A stretch of DNA of 64,000 nt from Fimisoma avicola (GTDB lineage: Bacteria > Bacillota > Clostridia > Peptostreptococcales > Anaerovoracaceae). Of this stretch, positions 1 through 8,307 are shown one piece after another. Position 1 is the first letter of the stretch; every line of letters begins with the position of its first letter. The notes below the pieces were generated by a model that saw nothing but the letters and a program-made list of their open reading frames with translations, searched no databases and was not told the DNA's origin. The stretch lies in contig DVMO01000006.1 of the NCBI GenBank assembly GCA_018714945.1, forward strand, positions 1-64,000. Direction: 5' to 3'. The translations under genes and the position numbers were made by a program.

Positions 1-249
1 CCGCATTTGACAGACTGTGTGGCGGTATAATGAACACAAGAGGATAATAACGCCTGACGGCATAACGCCTGACGGCGCAAGGAAGTGTTCATTGAACCGC
101 ATTTGACAGACTGTGCGGCGGTATAATGAACACAAGAGGATAATAACGCCTGACGGCATAACGCCTGACGGCGCAAGGAAGTGTTCATTGAACCGCATTT
201 GACAGACCGTGCGGCGGTATAATGAACACAAGAGGATAATGACGCCTGA
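1..249. repeat. 96-bp tandem repeat array, about 2.6 copies
   Basis: Units begin at 1, 97 and 193 with an exact 96-bp period; copy 3 is truncated and diverges after about 247. Each unit carries AATGAACAC (29-37) and its complement GTGTTCATT (87-95), able to form a long hairpin. Inside it are two copies of a CGCCTGACGGC palindrome. Copies differ by single bases. The array may continue to the left of the window. TTGACA and TATAAT occur in every unit but only 13 bp apart, too close for a normal sigma-70 promoter. One minus-strand frame stays open from an ATG at 342 to the window edge, but no ribosome binding site precedes it. Confidence 0.9.
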
Positions 250-360
250 CGGCGCATGGAATGGACCGGGAAACGCAGAGGGCGTACCGTCCCGCGGCCG
301 TCTGCCGCAGAAAGCTGTCCCGCCGCAGGCTCTGATACACATCAACAAGGAGGCTTATAT

Positions 361-1086
361 ATGGATGAAAGACTGAAGAAGATAATAGACAATTCAGATA
401 ACATAGTTTTCTTCGGAGGAGCAGGCGTATCCACAGAAAGCAATATTCCGGACTTTCGGTCAGAACAGGGATTGTATAATGCAAAACAGCAATTCGGGCT
501 TTCTCCTGAAGAAATGCTGTCCCATTCCTTTTTTATGCGGCACATGAAAACTTTCTTTGAATACTACAGGAAAAATCTCATATATCCGGACGCCATGCCC
601 AACAAGGCCCACTTGGCGCTTGCCAGGCTGGAAGAGCAGGGAAAACTGAAGGCGATCGTAACCCAGAATATAGACGGCCTGCATCAGAAAGCCGGCAGCA
701 AAACTGTGTTTGAACTTCATGGCAGCGTCAACAGGAATTACTGCATGGACTGCGGCAAATTTTTTGATACTGCCTACATCATGGACGACACAAACTGCCG
801 GGATGGCATCCCAAGGTGTGATGCCTGCGGCGGAGTGATAAAGCCTGATGTGGTACTATATGAAGAAGTCCTGGATGAAGACTGCATCACAGGCGCAGTC
901 ACGGCCATACAGAGGGCAGACACCCTCATAGTAGGAGGGACATCGCTTGTCGTATATCCGGCGGCAGGTTTGATACGATATTTTTCGGGTAATAATTTAG
1001 TATTGATAAACAAACAGCCGACCCCGTACGACAGCCGGGCGGATCTGGTAATAAATGACAGCATAGGAAAGGTTTTGGAATTTTAG
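361..1086 (+). CDS. cobB: NAD-dependent protein deacylase (sirtuin)
   Basis: Sir2-family deacylase, 241 aa, removing acyl groups from protein lysines using NAD; cytoplasmic. Visible motifs: GAGVSTESNIPDFRS near residue 21 (NAD binding), TQNIDGLHQKAG in the middle, the catalytic His in FELHGS, and a zinc site of two CxxC pairs (YCMDCG and PRCDACGG). The start at 361 is chosen because AAGGAGG lies just upstream; a longer in-frame ORF from 256 lacks one and would include repeat-flanking sequence. First gene of a tight four-gene run (2 bp gap to surE). The family assignment is firm, the substrate unknown. Confidence 0.93.
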   Translation: MDERLKKIIDNSDNIVFFGGAGVSTESNIPDFRSEQGLYNAKQQFGLSPEEMLSHSFFMRHMKTFFEYYRKNLIYPDAMPNKAHLALARLEEQGKLKAIVTQNIDGLHQKAGSKTVFELHGSVNRNYCMDCGKFFDTAYIMDDTNCRDGIPRCDACGGVIKPDVVLYEEVLDEDCITGAVTAIQRADTLIVGGTSLVVYPAAGLIRYFSGNNLVLINKQPTPYDSRADLVINDSIGKVLEF

Positions 1087-1087
1087 C

Positions 1088-1852
1088 ATGAACATACTGA
1101 TATCAAACGACGATGGAATAGGCACAGAGGGCATCAGAGCTCTTGTAAGGACCATGAAAGAACTGGGTGATGTATATGTGGTGGCGCCCCATACTCAGCG
1201 GAGCGCCAGCAGCCATGCCCTCAGCGTGAACGGCCAGATCTCGGTCAAAAAAGTCGACTTTGAAGGGGCCAAAATGGCATTTGAATGTGACGGGACGCCG
1301 GCTGACTGTGTCAAGCTCGGAATAGACCTTTTTAAGAGAGAAGGCATTGATATGGATATTGTCTATGCCGGCATAAACCACGGCGGGAACCTGGGTACAG
1401 ATACCATGTACTCCGGTACTGTTTCAGCAGCAGCGGAGGGAATGATGGCCGGCCTTCCGGCGGTGGCCGTCTCTGTCAACAGCCATGGCGCCACCCACTT
1501 TGAAGGTGCATGTAAACTTGCCGCACAGGTATTGCCATATGCGGTTGGTATGAAAGGACGGCGATGGGTGGTGAGTATAAATACTCCTGATATCCCCGCT
1601 GAAAATATAAAAGGCGTCAGGACCGCAATACTCGGCTCTGTGGAATATGACCAGTGGTTCGAGGAAGTGGACAGAAAGGGAGACATAAGGACATACCAGT
1701 ACAGAGGGACTCCATCTGAATCAGGATCATGGACAAACGAGACCGATGTAAAACTGATCAGAGAAGGCTATGCGACAATAGCTGCCGTCAGATACGACCT
1801 GAATGATCATGATGGACTTGAAAAAATAAAAGAATGGGAGCTGAAAATATGA
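1088..1852 (+). CDS. surE: 5'/3'-nucleotidase SurE
   Basis: Divalent-metal-dependent nucleoside monophosphate phosphatase, 254 aa, normal family length. The N-terminus MNILISNDDGI contains the paired metal-binding aspartates, followed by VVAPHTQRSASSHALS and the GTPADCVKLG and YAGINHGGNLG motifs of the active site. It starts 2 bp after the sirtuin stop and its own stop overlaps the next start (ATGA), so it is translationally coupled within the operon. Role: nucleotide salvage or housekeeping; cytoplasmic. Confidence 0.95.
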   Translation: MNILISNDDGIGTEGIRALVRTMKELGDVYVVAPHTQRSASSHALSVNGQISVKKVDFEGAKMAFECDGTPADCVKLGIDLFKREGIDMDIVYAGINHGGNLGTDTMYSGTVSAAAEGMMAGLPAVAVSVNSHGATHFEGACKLAAQVLPYAVGMKGRRWVVSINTPDIPAENIKGVRTAILGSVEYDQWFEEVDRKGDIRTYQYRGTPSESGSWTNETDVKLIREGYATIAAVRYDLNDHDGLEKIKEWELKI

Positions 1853-2403
1853 AGGAAATCATCAGACTGCAAAAAGAGGACCTGATCTTCGTGGCCATCG
1901 ACTATCAGGAAAAACTTCTGCCGGCCATGAACGGCAAAGATATGATCGAAAGGAACATCATAAAATTGGCAAAAGGCCTTGATGTGTTTGACATACCCAA
2001 ACTGGTGACGACACAGTATGCAAAAGGGCTGGGACAGACCATAGGGCCGGTGGCTGAAGCTCTCGGTGAGTTTGAGCCTTTGGACAAGTCAACTTTCAGT
2101 GCTATGGGACTTGAAGAATTCAAAGAAAAACTGGAAAGCGCAGCAAAGAAAACTGTTGTGATCGCAGGCATAGAGACACATATATGTGTGGAACAGACTG
2201 CACTGGATCTGATCCAGGCAGGATACAGGGTGGTACTGGCTGCTGACTGCTGCGGTTCCCGCAGCGAGATGAACCACAGCCTTTCGCTTATGCGGCTTTC
2301 TCAGGCAGGGGCTGTCGTTACCAGTGCGGAAAGCATCCTGTACGAAATACTGAAAGGAGCAAAAGAAGCTGAATTTAAAGCTATTTCAGCCATAGTCAAA
2401 TAA
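1849..2403 (+). CDS. isochorismatase-family cysteine hydrolase
   Basis: 184 aa cysteine hydrolase of the nicotinamidase/isochorismatase fold. The Asp of VAIDYQEKLLPAM near the N-terminus and the Cys in GIETHICVEQTALDL match the catalytic Asp and Cys of the family; the Lys between them is expected in the segment around FEPLDKSTFS. ATG 1849 overlaps the surE stop by 4 bp and has GGGAG upstream; an in-frame ATG at 1834 is the alternative. Next to a sirtuin, a nicotinamide- or ureide-type amidase would be plausible (sirtuins release nicotinamide), but that is inference; many YcaC-like members have unknown substrates. Confidence 0.85.
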   Translation: MKEIIRLQKEDLIFVAIDYQEKLLPAMNGKDMIERNIIKLAKGLDVFDIPKLVTTQYAKGLGQTIGPVAEALGEFEPLDKSTFSAMGLEEFKEKLESAAKKTVVIAGIETHICVEQTALDLIQAGYRVVLAADCCGSRSEMNHSLSLMRLSQAGAVVTSAESILYEILKGAKEAEFKAISAIVK

Positions 2404-2409
2404 AACCGT

Positions 2410-3360
2410 ATGATTTTTGAGAGAAGTTTTGACAATTTAAGCCAAAAGGATATAGAACTGCTCAACAGCTATTTTGATGGATATGATTACCAGTCATCAA
2501 GCCATACATTGGTCGCCAATTATATATGGCGCAATACTCACGATCTGAGCTGGCAGGTCATAGGTGATTATCTATGCATTGCCGGGCTTGGGACTCTCGA
2601 AACTGAAGAAAAAGAATATTTCATGTCCTTCCCGCTGACTGCCAGCGGCACATACGAACCGGAAAAAGTCAGACAGACATTGAAGCAGGCCGAGGAGATC
2701 TTTGTAAAAAAAGGAAAAAGGCCGGAGATGGGCCTCATACCGGGGACTCTTGTACCTGTGCTTAAAGAAGCCTTTGGCGATGATGTGGAGGTCAGGCACG
2801 AAAGAGACGATGACGACTATATTTATCTCAAAGAAGACCTGATAAACCTCAGCGGCCGCAAATACCACCAGAAAAAGAACCACCTCAACTATTTTCTGCG
2901 TAATTATGAGTTTGTCTATGAAGAAGCCACCCCGCAGATGGTTCCTGAGATAATGGATTACATCCGCAGCAAAAATGAGTACAAGCTGGGTGAAACCCCA
3001 AAAGAGTGGAAAGAGATCCTGGAACTTGAGACAGAAGCCATCGGAGAACTGCTCACCTTTGTGGGAAAGGGGCTGCTTTCGGGTATCATAAGGATAAACG
3101 GCAAGATAGAAGCTGTAACTTTAGGCGAGTTCGCAAAGACAAACAGCAGGGAAACCGTTCTTGTCCATGTGGAAAAAGCCGACGACAGGATAAGAGGGCT
3201 GTACCAGGCGATCAACAACGAATTCTGCAGGCGGCTGCCGCAGGAGACGATATATGTGAACAGAGAGGAAGACATGGGGCTGGAAAATCTCCGTCAGACA
3301 AAGCTGTCATATAAACCGGTAAAGATGGGCGAAAAATATACGGCCGTGTTCAAGAGATAA
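2410..3360 (+). CDS. DUF2156 (GNAT-like, LPG synthetase C-terminal type) protein
   Basis: 316 aa protein resembling the DUF2156 family, related to the C-terminal aminoacyl-transferase part of phosphatidylglycerol lysyltransferases: a double acyltransferase-like fold, here without membrane segments. Typical stretches are YQSSSHTLVANYIWR at the start and NREEDMGLENLRQTKLSYKP at the end. It begins 6 bp after the previous stop with no clear Shine-Dalgarno, so coupling to upstream translation is likely. Last gene of the operon. The transferred group and acceptor cannot be told from sequence. Confidence 0.8.
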   Translation: MIFERSFDNLSQKDIELLNSYFDGYDYQSSSHTLVANYIWRNTHDLSWQVIGDYLCIAGLGTLETEEKEYFMSFPLTASGTYEPEKVRQTLKQAEEIFVKKGKRPEMGLIPGTLVPVLKEAFGDDVEVRHERDDDDYIYLKEDLINLSGRKYHQKKNHLNYFLRNYEFVYEEATPQMVPEIMDYIRSKNEYKLGETPKEWKEILELETEAIGELLTFVGKGLLSGIIRINGKIEAVTLGEFAKTNSRETVLVHVEKADDRIRGLYQAINNEFCRRLPQETIYVNREEDMGLENLRQTKLSYKPVKMGEKYTAVFKR

Positions 3361-3365
3361 AAAAG

Positions 3366-3401
3366 GGCTCATGGGCAGCCGGCACTGGCGGCCCATGAGC
3401 C
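3366..3401. terminator. long hairpin after the sirtuin operon
   Basis: GGCTCATGGGC (3366-3376) pairs with GCCCATGAGCC (3391-3401), with an inner GCC/GGC extension. A run of A precedes it and there is no T run after it, so the U-tract would serve the minus strand; on the plus strand it may be a 3' stabilising or weak termination hairpin. Confidence 0.6.
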
Positions 3402-3428
3402 TGTAAACCCTGATAACTTGTTAATTTT

Positions 3429-3452
3429 AATACTTTTATGGAAAGTATTTTC
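3429..3452 (+). promoter_or_regulatory. AT-rich inverted repeat upstream of thiolase
   Basis: AATACTTT-TATGG-AAAGTATT is a perfect 8-bp inverted repeat followed by TTT, about 80-100 bp upstream of the likely thiolase promoter. It could be an operator or a weak terminator; nothing in the sequence decides between them. Confidence 0.35.
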
Positions 3453-3527
3453 CCTTTAACAATGTTATGGTAAAATAAAAGAAATGAAGCAGAACAAGAT
3501 TATTGTTAATTATTTATCAAAAAATGC

Positions 3528-3556
3528 TTGCTTTATGTTTTGGCTTGTGTTTTAAT
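3528..3556 (+). promoter_or_regulatory. predicted sigma-70 promoter of thlA
   Basis: TTGCTT (-35) and TTTAAT (-10) with a 17-bp spacer, giving a leader of roughly 70 nt before the thiolase ATG. The region is strongly AT-rich compared with its surroundings. Confidence 0.5.
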
Positions 3557-3631
3557 AATAATGTATACAAGATGTATCAGTTATTACCATGACACAGGTC
3601 AAACAAAGAAATCTAAGGAGGAAACACGAGA

Positions 3632-4810
3632 ATGAGAGAAGTTGTTATCGTAAGCGCAGCAAGAACACCTATCGGAAGCTTTGGCGGTTCACTGAAGAAT
3701 GTTCCGACCAGAAAGCTTGGTGCGATCGTTATCAAGAGTGCTATCGAAAGAGCCGGGATCAAGCCTGAAATGGTGGAAGAGGTTATCATGGGAGCCGTTC
3801 TTCAGGGAGGACTCGGACAGAATGTTGCAAGACAGATGACTTTAGATGCAGGGCTGCCTATCGAAACTCCTGCTATGACTATCAACAAGGTTTGCGGTTC
3901 AGGACTGAGAGCCGTTGAGCTGGCTGCTCAGATCATCAAGGCCGGAGACGCTGACATCATCGTTGCCGGAGGAGCTGAAAATATGTCCGCTACAGCTTAT
4001 GCCATGCCTGCTGGAAGATGGGGAGCAAGGATGAACAATGTTCCTATGGTGGACATGATGGTAAACGACGGTCTGTGGGACGCTTTCAACGGATACCACA
4101 TGGGTATCACCGCTGAAAATGTTGCTGAGCAGTGGGGTATCACCAGAGAAGAACTGGATGAATTCTCAGCAATTTCCCAGAACAGAGTTGAAGCCGCCAT
4201 CAAAGAGGGCAAATTCAAAGATGAGATCGTTCCGGTTGAAATTCCTCAGAGAAAAGGTGATCCGATCGTATTCGACACTGACGAGTTCCCAAGATTCGGA
4301 ACCACCAAAGAAGCTCTTGCTAAGCTTAAACCGGCTTTCAAGAAAGACGGAATCGTAACTGCAGGAAACGCTTCCGGAATCAATGATGCCGGAGCAGCAG
4401 TAGTAGTAATGTCAAAGGAAAAAGCTGAAGAGCTTGGGATCAAGCCTATGTGCACCATCAAATCCTACGCTTCCGCCGGCGTTGATCCTTCCATCATGGG
4501 CGTTGGACCGGTCCCTGCTTCCAAGAAAGCTCTGGAAAAAGCCGGACTGACCATCGCAGATATGGATCTGGTAGAAGCCAACGAAGCTTTTGCTGCCCAG
4601 TCACTGGCAGTAAGAAAAGACCTTGGCCTTGACCCTGAAAAAACCAATGTAAACGGAGGCGCCATCGCCATAGGACACCCTATCGGAGCATCCGGATGCA
4701 GGATCCTCATCACCCTGATCTATGAGATGATGAGAAGAGACTCCAAGTACGGCCTTGCCACCCTGTGCATCGGCGGCGGTATGGGTACTGCTATGGTTGT
4801 TGAAAGATAA
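3632..4810 (+). CDS. thlA: acetyl-CoA C-acetyltransferase (thiolase)
   Basis: 392 aa, full length for a biosynthetic/degradative thiolase, interconverting two acetyl-CoA and acetoacetyl-CoA. The nucleophilic Cys lies in KVCGSGLRAVE, the catalytic His in GGAIAIGHPIGASG and the second Cys in LCIGGGMGTA. AAGGAGG sits 12 bp before the ATG. Monocistronic: own promoter upstream and a strong terminator after it. Codon use (GCT, AGA, GGA) is of the highly expressed type also seen in the kam genes. It probably joins the acetoacetyl-CoA node of lysine and butyrate fermentation encoded at 44-57 kb. Confidence 0.95.
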   Translation: MREVVIVSAARTPIGSFGGSLKNVPTRKLGAIVIKSAIERAGIKPEMVEEVIMGAVLQGGLGQNVARQMTLDAGLPIETPAMTINKVCGSGLRAVELAAQIIKAGDADIIVAGGAENMSATAYAMPAGRWGARMNNVPMVDMMVNDGLWDAFNGYHMGITAENVAEQWGITREELDEFSAISQNRVEAAIKEGKFKDEIVPVEIPQRKGDPIVFDTDEFPRFGTTKEALAKLKPAFKKDGIVTAGNASGINDAGAAVVVMSKEKAEELGIKPMCTIKSYASAGVDPSIMGVGPVPASKKALEKAGLTIADMDLVEANEAFAAQSLAVRKDLGLDPEKTNVNGGAIAIGHPIGASGCRILITLIYEMMRRDSKYGLATLCIGGGMGTAMVVER

Positions 4811-4836
4811 GTCAACTGACAGTAAACGACTTTTAA

Positions 4837-4864
4837 AGGCTGCCTGCGATCAGGCAGCCTTTTT
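4837..4864 (+). terminator. Rho-independent terminator of thlA
   Basis: AGGCTGCCTG-CGAT-CAGGCAGCCT, a perfect 10-bp stem with a tetraloop, followed by TTTTT. Confidence 0.9.
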
Positions 4865-4896
4865 GTGAGCAAATTACCGGAGGAGACAATACATAT

Positions 4897-5781
4897 ATGG
4901 AGAGACCCAACAGACAAACCGGCGCCAATCTGATACTTGTGCTGGTAGCTGCCATATGGGGCGGCGGATTCATAGCAGGTAAAATGGCCCTGACGGACAT
5001 GGAGCCATTTGCAGTCATTGCATTCAGATACTGTGCAGGCGCCATTTTGTGCGCAGTTTTCTTATTTAAACGGATAAGAGCAGCATCCTTTGATCTGATC
5101 AAAAAAGGTGTGCTGATCGGCCTGATACAGGTGACCGGCCAGGCAGTACAGTTAATAGGCCTTCAGTATACGACCAGTGCGAACCAGTCGTTCCTCTGCA
5201 GTTCATATGTGGCGTTTGTGCCATTTATAAGCTGGATACTGATAGGAAAAAGGCCCCAGGCAAGGGCATTCATCGCCGGTCTTGCAGCTCTGGGAGGTAT
5301 TGGTCTCATATCATTGAATGGTTCCCTTGAGATCGGTATGGGCGACAGTCTGAGCGTTTTGTTTGCCGTCCTGTTCGGACTGCAGATCGTTGCCGTGGGC
5401 ATTTTTGCCGATGAAAATACCGATGTTTTTGCGATGTCATTTTTTCAGATGCTGACCGCCGGACTGGTCGGTCTTGGCGGCTGTGCTGTACTTGGTCAGT
5501 GGACTTTACCCGGCGGAACAGAATCATGGACTGGTATCACATATCTTGCAGTGCTGAACACTTTCGTTGCATTTCTTGCACAGAACTGGGCTCAGAAATA
5601 TGCCAGGGACACAACGGCGGCCCTGCTGATGAGCCTGGAATCCCTTTTCGGATTCCTGTTTTCTGTACTGTACTATCACGAGACGATAACGGTCAGGTTC
5701 CTGCTGGGCAGCGTCCTTTGCTTTGGGGCAGTGCTGCTGAACACCATAGGGAAAAAGGAGGCTGCTTCGGAAACAGATTGA
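4897..5781 (+). CDS. EamA/DMT-family transporter
   Basis: 294 aa inner-membrane protein with about ten hydrophobic segments in two EamA repeats (LILVLVAAIWGGGFIAGKMAL at the start is typical). Drug/metabolite transporter superfamily members usually export amino acids or metabolites; the substrate here is unknown. CGGAGGAG lies upstream of ATG 4897. Single gene bounded by terminators on both sides. A second EamA protein is encoded at 28091-29002 but the two are only distantly alike. Confidence 0.85.
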   Translation: MERPNRQTGANLILVLVAAIWGGGFIAGKMALTDMEPFAVIAFRYCAGAILCAVFLFKRIRAASFDLIKKGVLIGLIQVTGQAVQLIGLQYTTSANQSFLCSSYVAFVPFISWILIGKRPQARAFIAGLAALGGIGLISLNGSLEIGMGDSLSVLFAVLFGLQIVAVGIFADENTDVFAMSFFQMLTAGLVGLGGCAVLGQWTLPGGTESWTGITYLAVLNTFVAFLAQNWAQKYARDTTAALLMSLESLFGFLFSVLYYHETITVRFLLGSVLCFGAVLLNTIGKKEAASETD

Positions 5782-5798
5782 AGGAGCAGTACACATGG

Positions 5799-5821
5799 AG
5801 ACGGATATCCGTCTTTTTTTT
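5799..5821 (+). terminator. Rho-independent terminator
   Basis: AGACGGATATCCGTCT is a perfect 16-bp palindrome followed by a run of eight T. Confidence 0.85.
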
Positions 5822-5937
5822 GCGCCCGATGCAGGCGCCGGAAGCATGCCTTGCCGGCATATTTTTTATATGATATCATTGTCACAAAGGACCTCCCCGA
5901 TTGTTTATATATTGAGAGAGGAAAGGAGGGAGCAGGG

Positions 5938-6441
5938 TTGAAAAGAGAGAAAGCCAAGAGCGATATCGGCGCCATGTACGAACGCTATTACGGCAGACTG
6001 ATGCTCATCGCCTGCTCCTATACCCACGATAAGACACAGGCGGAAGACCTGGTACATGAGGCTTTTTTGAAAGCGATACTATCCTATCATGCGACAGGGA
6101 GTTTCCTATCATGGGCGGCCAGGGTCATCCGCAACGACTGGCTTAATAAGTGTAAACATGAGAAGTTCATGGATGACATGGACATAGGGCAGCTTTCCCT
6201 GCCGGCTCAGGAAGACCTGCTGAGAGACTACATCGCAGGAGAGGAAAAACTGCGGCTGGCGGCTATGATCTCATCTCTGCCAGAAAGATACCGTTCTGTG
6301 ATGATCGCCAGCGTATATCTCAACGAGGACAATGCCCATATTGCCGCTACCCATGGCATTACAGAAGAAAATGTAAGGCAGATCAAGTCCCGCGCAAAGA
6401 AAATGCTTATCAGGATGAGGGAGGAAGAGGATGAAAAATAA
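5938..6441 (+). CDS. ECF-type RNA polymerase sigma factor
   Basis: 167 aa sigma-70 family factor with region 2 (MYERYYGRLMLIACSYTHD, AEDLVHEAFLKAI) and region 4 (LPERYRSVMIASVYLNED followed by a helix-turn-helix ending VRQIKSRAKKMLIRM). A TTG start at 5938 is preferred because GGAGGG precedes it at good spacing; the upstream ATG at 5851 has no ribosome binding site. Its end overlaps the next gene by 11 bp, the usual arrangement of a sigma factor with its regulator. Stimulus unknown. Confidence 0.88.
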   Translation: MKREKAKSDIGAMYERYYGRLMLIACSYTHDKTQAEDLVHEAFLKAILSYHATGSFLSWAARVIRNDWLNKCKHEKFMDDMDIGQLSLPAQEDLLRDYIAGEEKLRLAAMISSLPERYRSVMIASVYLNEDNAHIAATHGITEENVRQIKSRAKKMLIRMREEEDEK

Positions 6442-7420
6442 AAATATAAATGATGATCTGAAAAACCTCGCCATGGAGAATGACAAAGACTTCGACGCCT
6501 ATATTGAAAAAGCAATAAACAGAAGGATAAAAAAGATCGCAGCCAGGACATTTATCGTCATGCTGGCGGCGGTGGTCGCCGTGATTTTCTGCATAAGCCC
6601 GCTGATGAGGCTGATCTTCCCTGATGCGGTCAGGATGGAAAAGGATGGGCAGCAGCTTTTGACCCTCATGCGGGCATATTACGAGACGACCATGCCGTGG
6701 AAAGAGGTCATATCCCTGGAAGCAGAAAGCGACGGTTTCGGATGTTACACCCTGAACATGGATGTGACGGATCTGCGCCGCCAGCAATATATAGGCGAGG
6801 TCAATGTCCAGATGGCCATGCGCCTGGGGAAGCTGTCGGTAAAGAACGATCCGGAACACCTGACGGTCTTTGAGACCGGGAAATTTTATACAGAAAATAT
6901 GGATGAAGTCACCGACCCGGATGCCATGATCGAGGAACTGGAAAAACTTCCCGAATCGGCCACCATATATATTTCCGTATCCCAGAAAGAGGCCTCCGAT
7001 GTGAGCACTGTCATGGACCGTGCCGGCAGCATGCTCTGGTGGCTCCAGGTCTATGAGCCGGAAAACACTTTCCAGGCTGGGGTCAGCACGGCCATGAGCG
7101 CTTCTTACGGCGACAGGGACACTTACCGCAGCCAGATGACAGCCGCAGAAATAAAGCAGATATATCTTGAAAACCTGGGAATATTAAGAGATAATATGGA
7201 TATATGGAAAGACCTGAATGTCTGCAGCAATTCTACCGTGTACTATCAGGCACCGCAAGTGATCGACGAGGCCATAGCGGCCGCACAGGCGGATGATTCC
7301 TTTATGACTGTCAATTACTGCCTGGCCGGAAGCAAGGAAAAGGTGCTGGACTATCTCAGGTCTGCAGACCTGGCAATGCTCGTTGTGGAAAGGGTAGACG
7401 CCGGGGGATTCGGAGGATGA
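6431..7420 (+). CDS. membrane anti-sigma / sigma-factor regulator protein
   Basis: 329 aa protein with a charged cytoplasmic N-terminus (about 40 residues), one membrane helix (ARTFIVMLAAVVAVIFCIS, about 38-58) and a large extracytoplasmic domain. This order and the coupling to the sigma gene match the Sigma_reg_N/Sigma_reg_C type regulators of clostridia and bacilli. It probably holds the sigma factor at the membrane until an envelope signal is sensed. The external domain has no motif I recognise. Confidence 0.75.
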   Translation: MKNKNINDDLKNLAMENDKDFDAYIEKAINRRIKKIAARTFIVMLAAVVAVIFCISPLMRLIFPDAVRMEKDGQQLLTLMRAYYETTMPWKEVISLEAESDGFGCYTLNMDVTDLRRQQYIGEVNVQMAMRLGKLSVKNDPEHLTVFETGKFYTENMDEVTDPDAMIEELEKLPESATIYISVSQKEASDVSTVMDRAGSMLWWLQVYEPENTFQAGVSTAMSASYGDRDTYRSQMTAAEIKQIYLENLGILRDNMDIWKDLNVCSNSTVYYQAPQVIDEAIAAAQADDSFMTVNYCLAGSKEKVLDYLRSADLAMLVVERVDAGGFGG

Positions 7421-7426
7421 CAGAGA

Positions 7427-8173
7427 ATGATCTTATATTTTACAGGAACGGGGAACAGCCGCCATCTGGCGGCCATGCTTCCGCAGCTCATAGGTGATGA
7501 GGACATCATGGACATGACAGCCATGATAAAAAGCGGACAGACAGGGGACTTCCATTCGGAAAAACCTTTCATCTTTGTAATGCCGACTTATGCATGGCGT
7601 ATGCCGCGGATAGCAAGCGAGTTTATAGAAAGGAGCAGCTTTTCCGGGACCGACAGGGCCTATTTCATCCTGACCTGCGGTTCATCATCAGGGAACGCCG
7701 CCAAATATGCTGCCCGGCTGTGCCGGGACAAAGGCTTTGACTTTTGCGGCTGCATAGGCATCAGGATGCCGGAAAACTATGTGGCCATGTTCAGCGTTCC
7801 TGACGAAGAAACTTCGGCGCGCCTCATCGGAGCCGCCGAGAGGAGACTAAGGGCTGCCGCCGCAAAGATCAGTGCCGGAGAAAAACTCATGCAAAAAAGC
7901 TCTCTGCTGGGTGCGATAGAGAGCTCCATAGTAAATGTGCTGTTTTACAAGTTTGCCGTGAACGCCAAAGGCTTCAGGACTACTGACGGATGTACGGGAT
8001 GCGGCTTATGCCGGCAGGTATGTCCCACCAACAATATAGCCATCGTGAACGGCAGGCCCAAATGGTCAGATAACTGCACTCACTGTATGGCCTGTATCTG
8101 CCGCTGTCCGGCCGAAGCCATCGAGTACGGCAGAGCCTCTGTGGGAAAGAGAAGGTACTATCTGGATGACTGA
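7427..8173 (+). CDS. EFR1-type flavodoxin-ferredoxin protein
   Basis: 248 aa fusion of an N-terminal flavodoxin-like domain (MILYFTGTGNSRHLA, FMN phosphate loop TGTGN) and a C-terminal dicluster ferredoxin with two CxxCxxCxxxCP motifs (TDGCTGCGLCRQVCPT and DNCTHCMACICRCPAEA), each expected to bind a [4Fe-4S] cluster. EFR1-family proteins are thought to be internal electron carriers of anaerobes. It starts 6 bp after the anti-sigma gene, so it may belong to the sigma regulon; its redox partner is unknown. Confidence 0.88.
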   Translation: MILYFTGTGNSRHLAAMLPQLIGDEDIMDMTAMIKSGQTGDFHSEKPFIFVMPTYAWRMPRIASEFIERSSFSGTDRAYFILTCGSSSGNAAKYAARLCRDKGFDFCGCIGIRMPENYVAMFSVPDEETSARLIGAAERRLRAAAAKISAGEKLMQKSSLLGAIESSIVNVLFYKFAVNAKGFRTTDGCTGCGLCRQVCPTNNIAIVNGRPKWSDNCTHCMACICRCPAEAIEYGRASVGKRRYYLDD

Positions 8174-8199
8174 GATCCATGAAGTTTTTACAAATGTTC

Positions 8200-8230
8200 C
8201 ATCCTGCCGGTAAGACAGGATGATTTTTTT
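8200..8230 (+). terminator. Rho-independent terminator of the sigma/EFR1 operon
   Basis: CATCCTG (8200-8206) pairs with CAGGATG (8216-8222), followed by a T7 run. Confidence 0.85.
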
Positions 8231-8307
8231 ATTCAGGGGCGGACATATGAGATCTGTGATCCGGCATGCAGTACGGGGCAGGCAGAGCCGCCCCTTGTGG
8301 CATCTGG

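Noticed and set aside
1..249. CRISPR array
   Set aside because: The repeat is 96 bp with no unique spacers; copies are directly adjacent.
1..342. minus-strand repeat-protein gene starting at 342
   Set aside because: Open frame continues to the window edge, but there is no ribosome binding site and the frame could be open by chance; kept only as an alternative in the findings.
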